Part shown: piece by piece, positions 17,225 to 25,652 of the stretch
How positions within the stretch are numbered: position 1 is the stretch's first letter
Layout of the letters: the number at the start of each line of letters is the position of its first letter
Assembly (NCBI GenBank): GCA_964405265.1
Contig: CAYONC010000016.1
Coordinates: 1-30,837, forward strand
Source: Eshraghiella sp964405265
GTDB taxonomy: Bacteria; Bacillota; Clostridia; Lachnospirales; Lachnospiraceae
Direction of reading: 5' to 3'
Length of the DNA: 30,837 bases
Made by a program: the position numbers and the translations under genes
Notes under the pieces: model-generated
Seen by the model: the letters and a program-made list of their open reading frames with translations, nothing else
Told to the model about the DNA's origin: nothing
Database searches by the model: none

Positions 17225-18154
17225 ATGAAGAAAGGTATTATTAATAATCTGAATCCGTTTAACAACAAAACAGATATGTCGTCTGCTGAATACATAATCA
17301 AAAAATTATCTGCATTCGTTCTGATATATGTATTTTCAGCCGTTTTAGGAGAAGGAGTAATAATCGGTATTTTATATGCTCTGGGATATGATCCTTTACA
17401 CGGCATAATGCCGTCCGGGAACATTGCAGAGCTGTTATTCTACTATGGTTTTCTGATATTTTTCATTGTAACACTGCTATATTGCAGGCTTATTGAAAAA
17501 AAAGAGCTTAAATCCATAGGCTTTTCTGGAAATCCTGCCGATTATCTGGCAGGTGCGTCACTTGCAGCGGTTCTTCTATTAATAATTACAGGTATATGCT
17601 GCTTCTGCGGTTCCATCAGTTTCAGCGGTTGGAACACAAATGTCAGCATAAAGAGCATTTTATTATGGATACTTGCATTTGGTATTCAGGGTGCAGCAGA
17701 AGAAATTATGTGCAGAGGATTTTTATTTCATTCATTAAAAGATAATATTTCTGTACCGGCAGCAGTATTAATAAGCTCTGCCGCTTTTATTTTCCCGCAT
17801 CTGCCGAGCCTTATCGGGTCTGATTTCATATATGCAGCAGTCGGAATCATAAACCTGTATCTGATTTCCGTTATTTTCTCAATGCTTGTTTTGATGCGCT
17901 CCAATATTTGGATTGCCTGCGGACTGCACAGTATATGGAATTTTATGTTATATGTGATTATGGGTCTGTCTTTAAGCGGAAATGACAGCAATCCAAAAGG
18001 AATAATTCTTTTTAATACGGAAAATACCGATATACTCAATGGTGCAGAATATGGTATGGAAGCAGGAATCATAACGACATTAGTGTTGGGAGTATTCTTA
18101 TTCATTATTATAAAAAAGCAGAAAGGCAGAAACGCTAAAAATGGAATTTCATAA
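17225..18154 (+). CDS. CPBP family intramembrane glutamic protease
   Basis: Multi-span membrane protein of 309 residues (about eight hydrophobic segments) of the CAAX-protease/bacteriocin-processing (ABI) family. All three catalytic motifs are present: EExxxR (E159, E160, R164), FxxxH (F188, H192) and HxxxN (H235, N239). AGGAGG (17211-17216) is eight bases before the ATG at 17225. A TTG three bases earlier is a poorer start. The 3' end overlaps the XRE regulator gene by 14 bases. Bacterial relatives process peptides, act in immunity to bacteriocins or tune signalling. The specific role here is unknown, but coupling to a membrane-anchored regulator suggests the regulator or its partners as candidate substrates (inference). 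Confidence 0.93.
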   Translation: MKKGIINNLNPFNNKTDMSSAEYIIKKLSAFVLIYVFSAVLGEGVIIGILYALGYDPLHGIMPSGNIAELLFYYGFLIFFIVTLLYCRLIEKKELKSIGFSGNPADYLAGASLAAVLLLIITGICCFCGSISFSGWNTNVSIKSILLWILAFGIQGAAEEIMCRGFLFHSLKDNISVPAAVLISSAAFIFPHLPSLIGSDFIYAAVGIINLYLISVIFSMLVLMRSNIWIACGLHSIWNFMLYVIMGLSLSGNDSNPKGIILFNTENTDILNGAEYGMEAGIITTLVLGVFLFIIIKKQKGRNAKNGIS

Positions 18155-18530
18155 TAAACTATACAATCTCAGAAAACAAAAGGGCTTATCTCAGGAGGAA
18201 CTTGCCAATCGTCTGAACGTCTCACGACAGACCATTTCAAAATGGGAAACAGGTGACTCGGCTCCTGATATGGATAAGCTCATTGCCATCAGTGCTATGT
18301 TTGAAATTTCTCTGGATGAGCTGGTAATGGATAAAGTGCCTGCCCAACCGGAAAAAAATTCATTAAAATCAGATATTGCAGCCGGACTGAAAGAAAAAAT
18401 ATTAACTGATAAAAATAAAAAAAGGGCAAAAACAGGATTAAAGATTGCCGTAATTATTTTTGGTGTGATTGTTTTTATAGATGTTATTTCAATGATCATT
18501 TATGTAAGCCTGTATGGTTTCCCGCAATAA
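18141..18530 (+). CDS. Membrane-anchored XRE-family transcriptional regulator
   Basis: A 129-residue protein. The N-terminal helix-turn-helix (about residues 6-62; LSQEELANRLNVSRQTISKW is a canonical XRE recognition unit) is followed by a charged Lys-rich linker and a C-terminal membrane span (about 104-127). It starts inside the end of the CPBP gene and has only a weak upstream ribosome site, so translation is likely coupled. Such HTH-plus-TM proteins often pair with membrane proteins they control. The target promoter is not obvious; a TTAACA-GGAA-TGTTAA palindrome at 17116-17131 upstream of the pair is a possible operator. Confidence 0.93.
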   Translation: MEFHNKLYNLRKQKGLSQEELANRLNVSRQTISKWETGDSAPDMDKLIAISAMFEISLDELVMDKVPAQPEKNSLKSDIAAGLKEKILTDKNKKRAKTGLKIAVIIFGVIVFIDVISMIIYVSLYGFPQ

Positions 18531-18603
18531 AATTCACTTTAGGTTTAATGCAGGCCGCACGACGGCAAGGCATATTTTTCTGGCATATATACCGGATATG
18601 TTG

Positions 18604-18609
18604 TATAAT
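18604..18609 (+). promoter_or_regulatory. Probable -10 box for the DUF6062-like gene
   Basis: A perfect TATAAT lies 43 bases upstream of the ATG at 18652. The -35 region (TGGCAT, 17 bases before) is poor, so an activator or a weak promoter is possible. Direct GGCATAT repeats lie just upstream. Confidence 0.5.
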
Positions 18610-18651
18610 TAACCTCATACAGATTATATTTCGTAATCCGGAGGCATATAC

Positions 18652-19368
18652 ATGAAAGAACAGTTATATTCAATACCCGTTAACGATGCATTCAGCACAG
18701 ATTGTGAATGTCCTGTCTGCATGATGTATCATAAGCTTGAAAATGATGCGGTCGAATACACCATGGGTCCGAGTTACATGGAAGATGACACCCGCGCCCT
18801 TACGGATTCCAAGGGTTTTTGCGAAAAGCACATACGCATGGTATATAATCAGGATAACCGTCTCGGCATGGCATGGGTTATGAAAACCCATTTTGACAAG
18901 ATAATAAAGGACATCAGGAAGAATATGCCTTCTGCTCCCGCAAAGCTGTTAAAGAAGGACATTGTCTCATCTCCTCTTATCAGATATATCGATAACCTTG
19001 ATAATTCCTGTTTTGTATGTGACCGTATAAATAACTTCTTTGAGCAATATGTGGACACAATCTTTTTTCTCTGGAAAAAGGATACGGAATTCCGGGACAG
19101 GTTCAGGGCTGCCAAAGGGTTCTGCACTCCCCATTACAGCCTTCTTCTGAAAAAAGCCGCCAAAACACTCAAAGGAAGTGAGCTTGAAGAATTTGTCGGA
19201 ATCATTAATGAAATGTATATTACCAATATGGAACGTGTCCGTGATGACGTTGCCTGGTTTATCAACAAATTTGATTACAAATATCAGAATGAACCATGGT
19301 ATAATGCGAAGGATTCCGTCATACGTTCCCTTGTAAAATCAAACGGTGTAATATTGGATGATAAATAA
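18652..19368 (+). CDS. DUF6062-like protein with duplicated Cys/His metal-site pattern
   Basis: A soluble protein of 238 residues resembling the DUF6062 family of Clostridia (family name from memory). The striking feature is an internal duplication: C20xxC23 ... GFC57xxH60, then C120xxC123 ... GFC158xxH161. The CxxC to Cys gap is 33 residues in the first copy and 34 in the second. This implies two structurally similar metal sites, most likely zinc. The start is supported by GGAGG seven bases upstream. It is monocistronic, with a promoter-like -10 and a strong bidirectional terminator. No catalytic motif was recognised and function is unknown. Confidence 0.88.
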   Translation: MKEQLYSIPVNDAFSTDCECPVCMMYHKLENDAVEYTMGPSYMEDDTRALTDSKGFCEKHIRMVYNQDNRLGMAWVMKTHFDKIIKDIRKNMPSAPAKLLKKDIVSSPLIRYIDNLDNSCFVCDRINNFFEQYVDTIFFLWKKDTEFRDRFRAAKGFCTPHYSLLLKKAAKTLKGSELEEFVGIINEMYITNMERVRDDVAWFINKFDYKYQNEPWYNAKDSVIRSLVKSNGVILDDK

Positions 19369-19370
19369 TC

Positions 19371-19414
19371 AAAAGAAGTTCCTTCTGCAAGACTGCAAAA
19401 GGAACTTCTTTTTT
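19371..19414. terminator. Bidirectional intrinsic terminator
   Basis: AAGAAGTTCCTT (19373-19384) pairs perfectly with AAGGAACTTCTT (19399-19410) around a 14-base loop. T runs follow on both strands. It separates two converging genes, the DUF6062-like gene and the LtaS-like gene. Confidence 0.92.
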
Positions 19415-21455
19415 ATGTTCTTTCCTTATATATGAATACGGTAGTTCTGCTGAGTTCATTTCCGTTAACGCTGTATTGTATAACATTAACCTCATCTCCG
19501 TCCTTCAGCTCATAACCGTCCACCCATAATTCCCGTGGTCCGTTATATATTGTATGATAATCCTTGCCGTTTATCTCCACCGTACTGTATTCCGTAAAGT
19601 TTTCTCCGTGAACCTCCATGTGTGAATATACATTATATACATTCTGAATTTTTATCATCTTATATCCCATCCGCATATTGGTAATCCTGTATGGATTAAT
19701 ACCATCGTATGCTTCACAGTTGCCATACAGCAAATCATACTCAAGAAGCCTGAGATTATTAAGATATGTCTCTTCATCCTCCATATTCATATATGTAAGA
19801 TGCAGCTTGGAAATAGCACCTCCGACCATACCGAGTCTGCTCATTACAACCGAGCTCAGCTGGTATGCCTGAATATCCCTGTCCTTATTCTTCAGATTGC
19901 AGTTATCCCATATCACATACTGTGTCTGGTATATATCACCGTTGGAAAGCATTTCATCCGTAAAATCAAATGTAGGAAGATGGTCACCGTACATGACAAG
20001 CACTGTCTTTTCGTCCCTTGCTTCAAGCTCGGCAATCAAATCGGCAATAAATTTGTCCATTTCATGTATCTGATTTACATAATACTCAAAGCCGGCAGGA
20101 TTACCGGTTTTGTCATTACCGCTTACCTTAACCGTAAGGTTCATGTTGGATGTATCATCAGGATAATCACCATGACCCTGAACCGAAATACCGTATATGA
20201 AATCCTGTCCCTCCGTAGAATCGAGGATACCTGTTATTTCATCTATAAGACAGTCATCCTTAACCCAGCCGGTAGGATTCAGCTCCGTCCTGTCAAAATA
20301 CTCTATTGATACAAAGGAATCAAAGCCGAGTCTGCTGAATACCGTATTTCTTGTATAAAAATCGCCTTCATTGTTATGAAGTGCAAATGTGTTGTAATCA
20401 TATTTTTCAAGGTAATAACATATTGACTCACAGGCATTATTTCTCAATACCGTCTTATACGGATATTCACCCGGCCCGAAATCGTCAAGGTTCATACCCG
20501 TAATAATTTCAAATTCCGTGTTGGCTGTTCCGGCACCAAATGATGGCACGGACAGGTATCCGCTTGAATAATTTTCAACAAGACTTCTGAAAGTAGGTAC
20601 CGGGTCCTCCGAAAATTCAAGTCCTTCCACATGAGTCGGGTCAAAAAATGACTCTAACTGTATGAAAATAATGTTCGGATGAACCTCATCTCCCTTGATT
20701 TCCGTATTATCATTCAAATCCGAATCCACTTTATCATCGACATTGTCTATTATTTCATCGATTTTATCAGGAGAGTAATCCTTCGGCTTGTCAATACCCA
20801 TGTTAAATATGGAGTTGGAAAAGCAGTAACAGAAACCGTATGTGTCATATGCATGCACTATATTGCCGAAATTTTTAGGCAGCAGTCCCGTTAAGTTGCC
20901 TATAAAATTTCCAAGCATGATAAACCCGAATGAAAGTGCCGATATAAGACCTGCAAGGATATAATTAATCTTTCCTTTATACTTCGGCGTCTTTATGGCA
21001 ATAAATACAACCAGTCCGACGGCAAGTACTATCAGCACGATAACCAGTATTATCTGAAAAGCCGAAAAATATCTTCTGATTACGTTGATTCCTTCCGTAA
21101 TGTTATAAAAGTCCGGAGCATTAAACGGCGTCTTTCTTGAACTTCGTATAATGAAATTGGTTACTCCGAAGCCAATCCATACCGCACTTATAAATGTTGC
21201 CGCAAATATCCTTTTTCTTATAAATGCCGCAAATGATAAAGTAAAAAATATTATCAGGCTGTTAAAAGCAAATGCCAGCGGATGCGTAAAAAGGTATACA
21301 AAACCTTTTCCGACTGACCGCCTGCTGAGCATTTCAATTATAAGGTTCAGAAAAAGTGCAAGCATCCCCAGCCTTATCCATACAACGGAAAAAAATCTGT
21401 TATTCCAGATTTTTGAAATATTACCATAAAATCTGCTCTCTTTTATCCTGTTCAT
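19413..21455 (-). CDS. LTA synthase-like (sulfatase-fold) phosphoglycerol transferase with C-terminal beta domain
   Basis: Membrane enzyme of 680 residues that would polymerise glycerol phosphate or modify an envelope glycan on the outer face. Five hydrophobic spans (about 23-42, 55-80, 83-103, 133-154, 163-188) precede the extracellular sulfatase domain. Candidate metal/catalytic residues are E268 (LESF), nucleophile T310 (GAGTANTEF), and D491/H492 (YGDHLP). Unlike standard LtaS it carries an extra C-terminal module (about 605-680) with an IPT/TIG-like pattern (HMEVHGENF, VEING, LKDGDEV). AGGAG lies eight bases before the ATG. It is last in the glnS-DUF2225 operon. The exact polymer is unknown; LtaS versus another phosphotransferase cannot be separated by sequence alone. 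Confidence 0.92.
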   Translation of the reverse strand: MNRIKESRFYGNISKIWNNRFFSVVWIRLGMLALFLNLIIEMLSRRSVGKGFVYLFTHPLAFAFNSLIIFFTLSFAAFIRKRIFAATFISAVWIGFGVTNFIIRSSRKTPFNAPDFYNITEGINVIRRYFSAFQIILVIVLIVLAVGLVVFIAIKTPKYKGKINYILAGLISALSFGFIMLGNFIGNLTGLLPKNFGNIVHAYDTYGFCYCFSNSIFNMGIDKPKDYSPDKIDEIIDNVDDKVDSDLNDNTEIKGDEVHPNIIFIQLESFFDPTHVEGLEFSEDPVPTFRSLVENYSSGYLSVPSFGAGTANTEFEIITGMNLDDFGPGEYPYKTVLRNNACESICYYLEKYDYNTFALHNNEGDFYTRNTVFSRLGFDSFVSIEYFDRTELNPTGWVKDDCLIDEITGILDSTEGQDFIYGISVQGHGDYPDDTSNMNLTVKVSGNDKTGNPAGFEYYVNQIHEMDKFIADLIAELEARDEKTVLVMYGDHLPTFDFTDEMLSNGDIYQTQYVIWDNCNLKNKDRDIQAYQLSSVVMSRLGMVGGAISKLHLTYMNMEDEETYLNNLRLLEYDLLYGNCEAYDGINPYRITNMRMGYKMIKIQNVYNVYSHMEVHGENFTEYSTVEINGKDYHTIYNGPRELWVDGYELKDGDEVNVIQYSVNGNELSRTTVFIYKERT

Positions 21456-21476
21456 TCTGTCATCTCCTGTTATCCG

Positions 21477-22322
21477 TCAGACCTTAATTTTGTCTTTTAT
21501 AGAATCCCTGAGACTTCTCGCTCTCTCTTTCAGTTTTGCATTAGCCGTTCTTGATACGATTACTGATGCAGCAAACCTTGATGCCATATCATATTTTGAC
21601 AGCCGTGCAGCCAAATCGGCAAGCAGATAATCAAGCGTAGCTTCATCCATTCCGCATATAGGGAAATCCTCACTCTGCCTTCCGGTCAGGAATCCGTCGT
21701 AAGCATTGGACAGCATCTCTTTCTCACTGGCATCACAGGCAATTCTCAGTGCCGGTGCCTTAGGATTATCATCTGCAAGGCTCTCCTTCATACCTCTGAA
21801 AAGCCATGCCGTTTTCAGGCATATATATGCTTTTTCACTGCTCCTGCCGTGCTTTGCAATGGTATTATATAATGCAAGCTTGTATCTGTTAATTGCTTCT
21901 TCATATGTATATACATCGCCATATTTAGGAAGGCCCTTAAAATTAGCTGATACTTTTTCCGTAATCAGCTTAGCCTGAATGGATGTCATATAACTGAAAA
22001 AACGGCTGAGGGCAGCATATCCGCAATGCGGGCATACTATAACGTCATATTTCACAGAATCAATTCCTATATACTTAGGTCTCAAATCGGAATCCGAACC
22101 GATAAGCCTCGGCTTACCCGTTTTAACGGTCTTGTTATAAAATTCCCTGTCACATACCGGACACTGCATCCGTTTCTCAAATACATAATCTGCCTCAGTA
22201 ATCACGGGGTCCTTAATTTCTTCGTTTTTCGCTGTGTCTGTTTTTCCATTATCTTCATAAATCTGAACATCATTAAGATTTTTAAGTCCCATGGACTCCA
22301 GTCCGCTAAATATACTGCTCAA
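21477..22322 (-). CDS. DUF2225 zinc-ribbon protein
   Basis: A 281-residue soluble protein of the DUF2225 family. Two Cys pairs (C54/C57 CPVC and C97/C100 CPHCGYA) would bind zinc. The C-terminal half is helical and TPR-like (AINRYKLALYNTIAKHG; KAYICLKTAWLFRG). The start codon is TTG at 22322: GGGAGGA lies six bases before it, while the first ATG is ten codons further in and lacks a site. It sits between glnS and the LtaS-like gene with gaps of 16 and 21 bases. Function unknown; the TPR/zinc layout suggests protein binding. Confidence 0.92.
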   Translation of the reverse strand: MSSIFSGLESMGLKNLNDVQIYEDNGKTDTAKNEEIKDPVITEADYVFEKRMQCPVCDREFYNKTVKTGKPRLIGSDSDLRPKYIGIDSVKYDVIVCPHCGYAALSRFFSYMTSIQAKLITEKVSANFKGLPKYGDVYTYEEAINRYKLALYNTIAKHGRSSEKAYICLKTAWLFRGMKESLADDNPKAPALRIACDASEKEMLSNAYDGFLTGRQSEDFPICGMDEATLDYLLADLAARLSKYDMASRFAASVIVSRTANAKLKERARSLRDSIKDKIKV

Positions 22323-22338
22323 GTGTATTCCTCCCGGG

Positions 22339-24003
22339 TTATTTTAATTTAAATGAGCTTTTCAATGATACAATTCTGTTAAATACCGGATGTTCTTCAG
22401 TTGAGTCCTTACAGTCCACACAGAAAAATCCGTTTCTTACAAACTGGAAGCTGTCATATGCCCGTGCATCTTTGAGTGACGGTTCAATATAGCACTTTTC
22501 AATGACACGGAGTGAATCAGGGTTGAGATTAAGGCTTCCATCTTCATTATATACACCCTTTTCCTCATCAACGATATTCTCATAAAGTCTTACTTCCGCC
22601 GTAATTGCGTCCGCTGCACTTACCCAGTGTATGGTTCCCTTGACCTTTCTTCCGCTGAATCCGCTTCCGCTCTTCGTCTCCGGGTCATACGTGCAGTGTA
22701 TCTCCGTTACCGTACCGTTTTCATCCTTGACGTAATCCGTGCACTTCACATAGTATGCATTCATAAGCCTTACTTCATTTCCCGGATACAGTCTGTAATA
22801 CTTGTTAGGAGGAACTTCCATGAAATCCTCCCGTTCTATGTAAAGTTCCCTTCCAAAAGGTATCTGCCTTGTTCCCAGTTCAGGATTCTCAAGATTATTA
22901 TCTGCCTCAAGCATCTCCGTCTGTCCTTCAGGATAATTGTCAATTATAAGCTTAACAGGGTCAAGTACTGCCATTACTCTCGGTTTCTTGAGTTTAAGGT
23001 CTTCTCTTATGCAATACTCAAGCATTCCATAGTCAACCGAGCTGTTAGCCTTGGATACCCCGGCAAGTTCAACAAACATCTTAATGGATTCCGGCGTAAA
23101 ACCTCTTCTTCTGAGTGCCGCAAGCGATACAAGCCTCGGATCGTCCCAACCGTCAACTATTTTCTCATCAACAAGCTTCTTAATGTATCTCTTACCCGTT
23201 ACAACGTTGGTAAGATATAATTTTGCAAATTCTATCTGTTTCGGAGGATTTTCATATTCAAGCTCCCTGACCACCCAGTCATACAGCGGTCTGTGGTCTT
23301 CAAATTCAAGTGTACAGATTGAATGAGTTATTCCTTCCGCGGCATCTTCTATCGGATGTGCAAAATCATACATGGGATATATGCACCAGCGGTCCCCCTG
23401 TCTGTGATGATGCTGGTGTGCCACCCTGTATATAACAGGATCCCTCATGTTGATGTTGGGAGACGACATATCTATCTTAGCACGCAGAACCTTGGTTCCG
23501 TCTTCATACATTCCGTTTTTCATATTTTCAAAAAGTTCAAGATTTTCTTCTATGGTGCGTTCCCTGTAAGGACTGTTTTTACCCGGCTCGGTAAGTGTAC
23601 CTCTGTATTCCCTTATCTCTTCTGCCGACAAATCGCACACATATGCCTTGCCCTTTTTAATAAGCTTTACCGCGGCCTCATACATTATCTGAAAATAATC
23701 GGACGCAAAAAAGAGTCTGTCTTCATAATCCGCACCGAGCCAGTTCACATCGGCTTTTATGGATTCAACATATTCTTCCTTCTCCTTGGTAGGATTGGTA
23801 TCATCAAACCTTAAGTTAAACTTTCCGCCATAACGGCACGCAAGTCCATAATTAAGAAGTATTGATTTTGCATGTCCTATATGGAGATATCCGTTAGGTT
23901 CAGGCGGAAATCTTGTCATTACGGCAGAACAGTGTCCCTCCGCAATATCATTTTCAATAATCTGCTCTATAAAATTTCTGGAAACAACTGTTTCTGATTC
24001 CAT
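22339..24003 (-). CDS. glnS: Glutaminyl-tRNA synthetase
   Basis: Class I synthetase charging tRNA-Gln directly. The 554 residues show PPEPNGYLHIGH (HIGH 41-44), the DDTNP block, the DPR/AALRRRGFTPESI region and the C-terminal anticodon-binding barrels. The KMSKS loop, VMSKR in E. coli GlnRS, reads VTGKR here (268-272), keeping the Lys but losing the Met-Ser. Surrounding residues align well, so the enzyme is probably functional. GAGGAGG precedes the ATG. It has its own promoter and heads an operon with DUF2225 and the LtaS-like gene. Confidence 0.97.
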   Translation of the reverse strand: MESETVVSRNFIEQIIENDIAEGHCSAVMTRFPPEPNGYLHIGHAKSILLNYGLACRYGGKFNLRFDDTNPTKEKEEYVESIKADVNWLGADYEDRLFFASDYFQIMYEAAVKLIKKGKAYVCDLSAEEIREYRGTLTEPGKNSPYRERTIEENLELFENMKNGMYEDGTKVLRAKIDMSSPNINMRDPVIYRVAHQHHHRQGDRWCIYPMYDFAHPIEDAAEGITHSICTLEFEDHRPLYDWVVRELEYENPPKQIEFAKLYLTNVVTGKRYIKKLVDEKIVDGWDDPRLVSLAALRRRGFTPESIKMFVELAGVSKANSSVDYGMLEYCIREDLKLKKPRVMAVLDPVKLIIDNYPEGQTEMLEADNNLENPELGTRQIPFGRELYIEREDFMEVPPNKYYRLYPGNEVRLMNAYYVKCTDYVKDENGTVTEIHCTYDPETKSGSGFSGRKVKGTIHWVSAADAITAEVRLYENIVDEEKGVYNEDGSLNLNPDSLRVIEKCYIEPSLKDARAYDSFQFVRNGFFCVDCKDSTEEHPVFNRIVSLKSSFKLK

Positions 24004-24039
24004 GCGTAATTCCTCCTCGTATATACATAACTAAATTTA

Positions 24040-24068
24040 ATAGTATCAGATTTTGCATTTTATTTCAA
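24040..24068 (-). promoter_or_regulatory. SigA-type promoter of glnS operon
   Basis: TTGAAA (24063-24068) and TACTAT (24040-24045) are 17 bases apart, with TG one base before the -10 (extended -10). It fires away from the tyrS promoter; the two -35 boxes are only 33 bases apart. Confidence 0.75.
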
Positions 24069-24101
24069 TGCCGCAAAAAAAATAGCGTATTTATTTTTTT
24101 C

Positions 24102-24131
24102 TTGACATTCATACCCTGTGTACAATATAAT
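24102..24131 (+). promoter_or_regulatory. SigA-type promoter of tyrS leader
   Basis: Perfect TTGACA (24102-24107) and perfect TATAAT (24126-24131) with an 18-base spacer. The predicted start near 24138 puts the T-box leader at the 5' end of the transcript. Confidence 0.88.
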
Positions 24132-24137
24132 TTACCT

Positions 24138-24404
24138 GAAAAAGCTGTGACAGGAACAAGTAGTGTTTCGGCAGACTCCCACAGAAAGCAGCCGGCAGAT
24201 GAGAGGCGCGGGATAACCCTTACACGAATACCTCCCCGAGCCGTGCACCGAACGGTTAATCCCAGTAGGCTGCAACGTCAGACATACGTTACAATGTCAG
24301 GGTATATATGTACTCCATGAGGTACCGGATGTAAGTCCGGTATGAATAAAGGTGGTAACACGACACAGTCGTCCTTTAGGTCATATGACCGGAGGGCTTT
24401 TTTT
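24138..24404 (+). promoter_or_regulatory. Tyrosine T-box riboswitch leader
   Basis: Senses uncharged tRNA-Tyr and permits read-through into tyrS. Stem I has the loop-E partners AGTA (24159-24162) and GAA (24226-24228), closed by GTGT/ACAC. The specifier triplet TAC (24229-24231) follows and encodes Tyr. The apical loop carries CAGAAAGC and GATGAGAG, typical of Stem I. A stem III-like hairpin (TACCGGA/TCCGGTA, 24323-24342) precedes the T-box element GGTGGTAACACGAC. Its bulge TGGT (24353-24356) would pair with the ACCA end of tRNA-Tyr. The element is diverged from the usual GGTGGNACCGCG. The terminator is listed separately. Confidence 0.95.
24371..24404 (+). terminator. T-box-controlled terminator before tyrS
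   Basis: Hairpin built on GGTC-ATAT-GACC and extended by CCTTT/GGAGGG-type pairs with G-U wobbles and one mismatch. It ends in a seven-T run. It overlaps the T-box antiterminator bases, so the two structures are mutually exclusive. Confidence 0.9.
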
Positions 24405-24426
24405 ATTTATCTGAAAGGAGATTTTT

Positions 24427-25650
24427 ATGGGAATTTATGAAGAACTTCAGGCAAGAGGCCTGATAGCACAGGTAACTGATGAGGAATTAATAAGAGAGCT
24501 TATTAATGCGGGAAAGGCAACCTTTTACATAGGCTTCGATCCTACTGCCGACAGTCTGCACGTAGGCCACTTCATGGCATTATGTCTCATGAAGCGTCTG
24601 CAGGAGGCAGGCAATAAGCCTATTGCATTAATCGGCGGCGGAACTGCAATGATAGGTGACCCTTCCGGACGCAATGACATGCGTTCCATGATGACACCTG
24701 AAATCATTAATCACAATGTTGAATGTTTTAAAAAACAGATGAGCAGATTTATTGATTTTTCAGAGGGAAAAGCACTTCTTGTCAACAATGCCGACTGGCT
24801 TATGGACCTTAATTATGTAGAGCTTCTCAGGGAAGTCGGTCCTCATTTCAGCGTAAACCGCATGCTTACGGCTGAATGTTACAAACAGCGTATGGAGAAA
24901 GGACTGACGTTTCTTGAATTTAATTATATGATTATGCAGAGCTTTGATTTTTACACTCTGTATCAGAAATACGGCTGCAATCTGCAGTTCGGAGGAGATG
25001 ACCAGTGGAGCAACATGCTCGGCGGTACGGAGCTTATCAGGCGTAAATTGGGTAAGGATGCATCAGCAATGACCATTACCCTTCTTCTTAATTCAGAAGG
25101 CAAAAAAATGGGAAAAACCCAGAAAGGTGCCGTGTGGCTTGATGCGGAAAAAACTTCTCCTTATGAATTTTTCCAGTACTGGAGAAACGTTGATGATGCT
25201 GATGTAATTAAATGTCTCAAAATGCTTACCTTCCTTCCTCTTGAAGAAATAAAGGAAATGGAACAGTGGGAAGGAAGTCAGCTGAACAAAGCAAAAGAAA
25301 TTCTTGCATACGAGCTTACGGCTCTCGTTCACGGAAAGGATGAGGCAGAGAACGCAAGAGAAAGCGCACGTGCAGTATTCGGTGCAGGTGACGCAGCCAA
25401 TATGCCTTCTGCCGAAATCGGGGATGACAGTTTTAAGGACGGAGCCGTTGACTTAATCACTCTTCTTGTTGCCGGCGGTCTTGTGACAACCCGTTCCGAC
25501 GGACGCCGTGTTATTGAACAGGGCGGTGTAACCGTGAACGGTGAGAAAGAAACCGACATCAGAAAAACATATGTCAGGGAAGACTTCGGCGACGGAATGG
25601 TAATCAAAAAGGGAAAGAAAAGCTTCAAAAAAATTATTCTTAAGCAGTAA
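24427..25650 (+). CDS. tyrS: Tyrosyl-tRNA synthetase
   Basis: Class I synthetase of 407 residues. HIGH box is HVGH (45-48), KMSKS is KMGKT (227-231), the tyrosine pocket is GGDDQWSNM, and a C-terminal S4 RNA-binding domain is seen (VTTRSDGRRVIEQGGVTVNG). KMGKT and length match the TyrS family of Gram-positives. AAAGGAG precedes the ATG by a few bases. Expression should respond to uncharged tRNA-Tyr through the T-box leader. A membrane protein gene follows two bases after its stop and ends in the shared terminator. Confidence 0.98.
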   Translation: MGIYEELQARGLIAQVTDEELIRELINAGKATFYIGFDPTADSLHVGHFMALCLMKRLQEAGNKPIALIGGGTAMIGDPSGRNDMRSMMTPEIINHNVECFKKQMSRFIDFSEGKALLVNNADWLMDLNYVELLREVGPHFSVNRMLTAECYKQRMEKGLTFLEFNYMIMQSFDFYTLYQKYGCNLQFGGDDQWSNMLGGTELIRRKLGKDASAMTITLLLNSEGKKMGKTQKGAVWLDAEKTSPYEFFQYWRNVDDADVIKCLKMLTFLPLEEIKEMEQWEGSQLNKAKEILAYELTALVHGKDEAENARESARAVFGAGDAANMPSAEIGDDSFKDGAVDLITLLVAGGLVTTRSDGRRVIEQGGVTVNGEKETDIRKTYVREDFGDGMVIKKGKKSFKKIILKQ

Positions 25651-25652
25651 TA

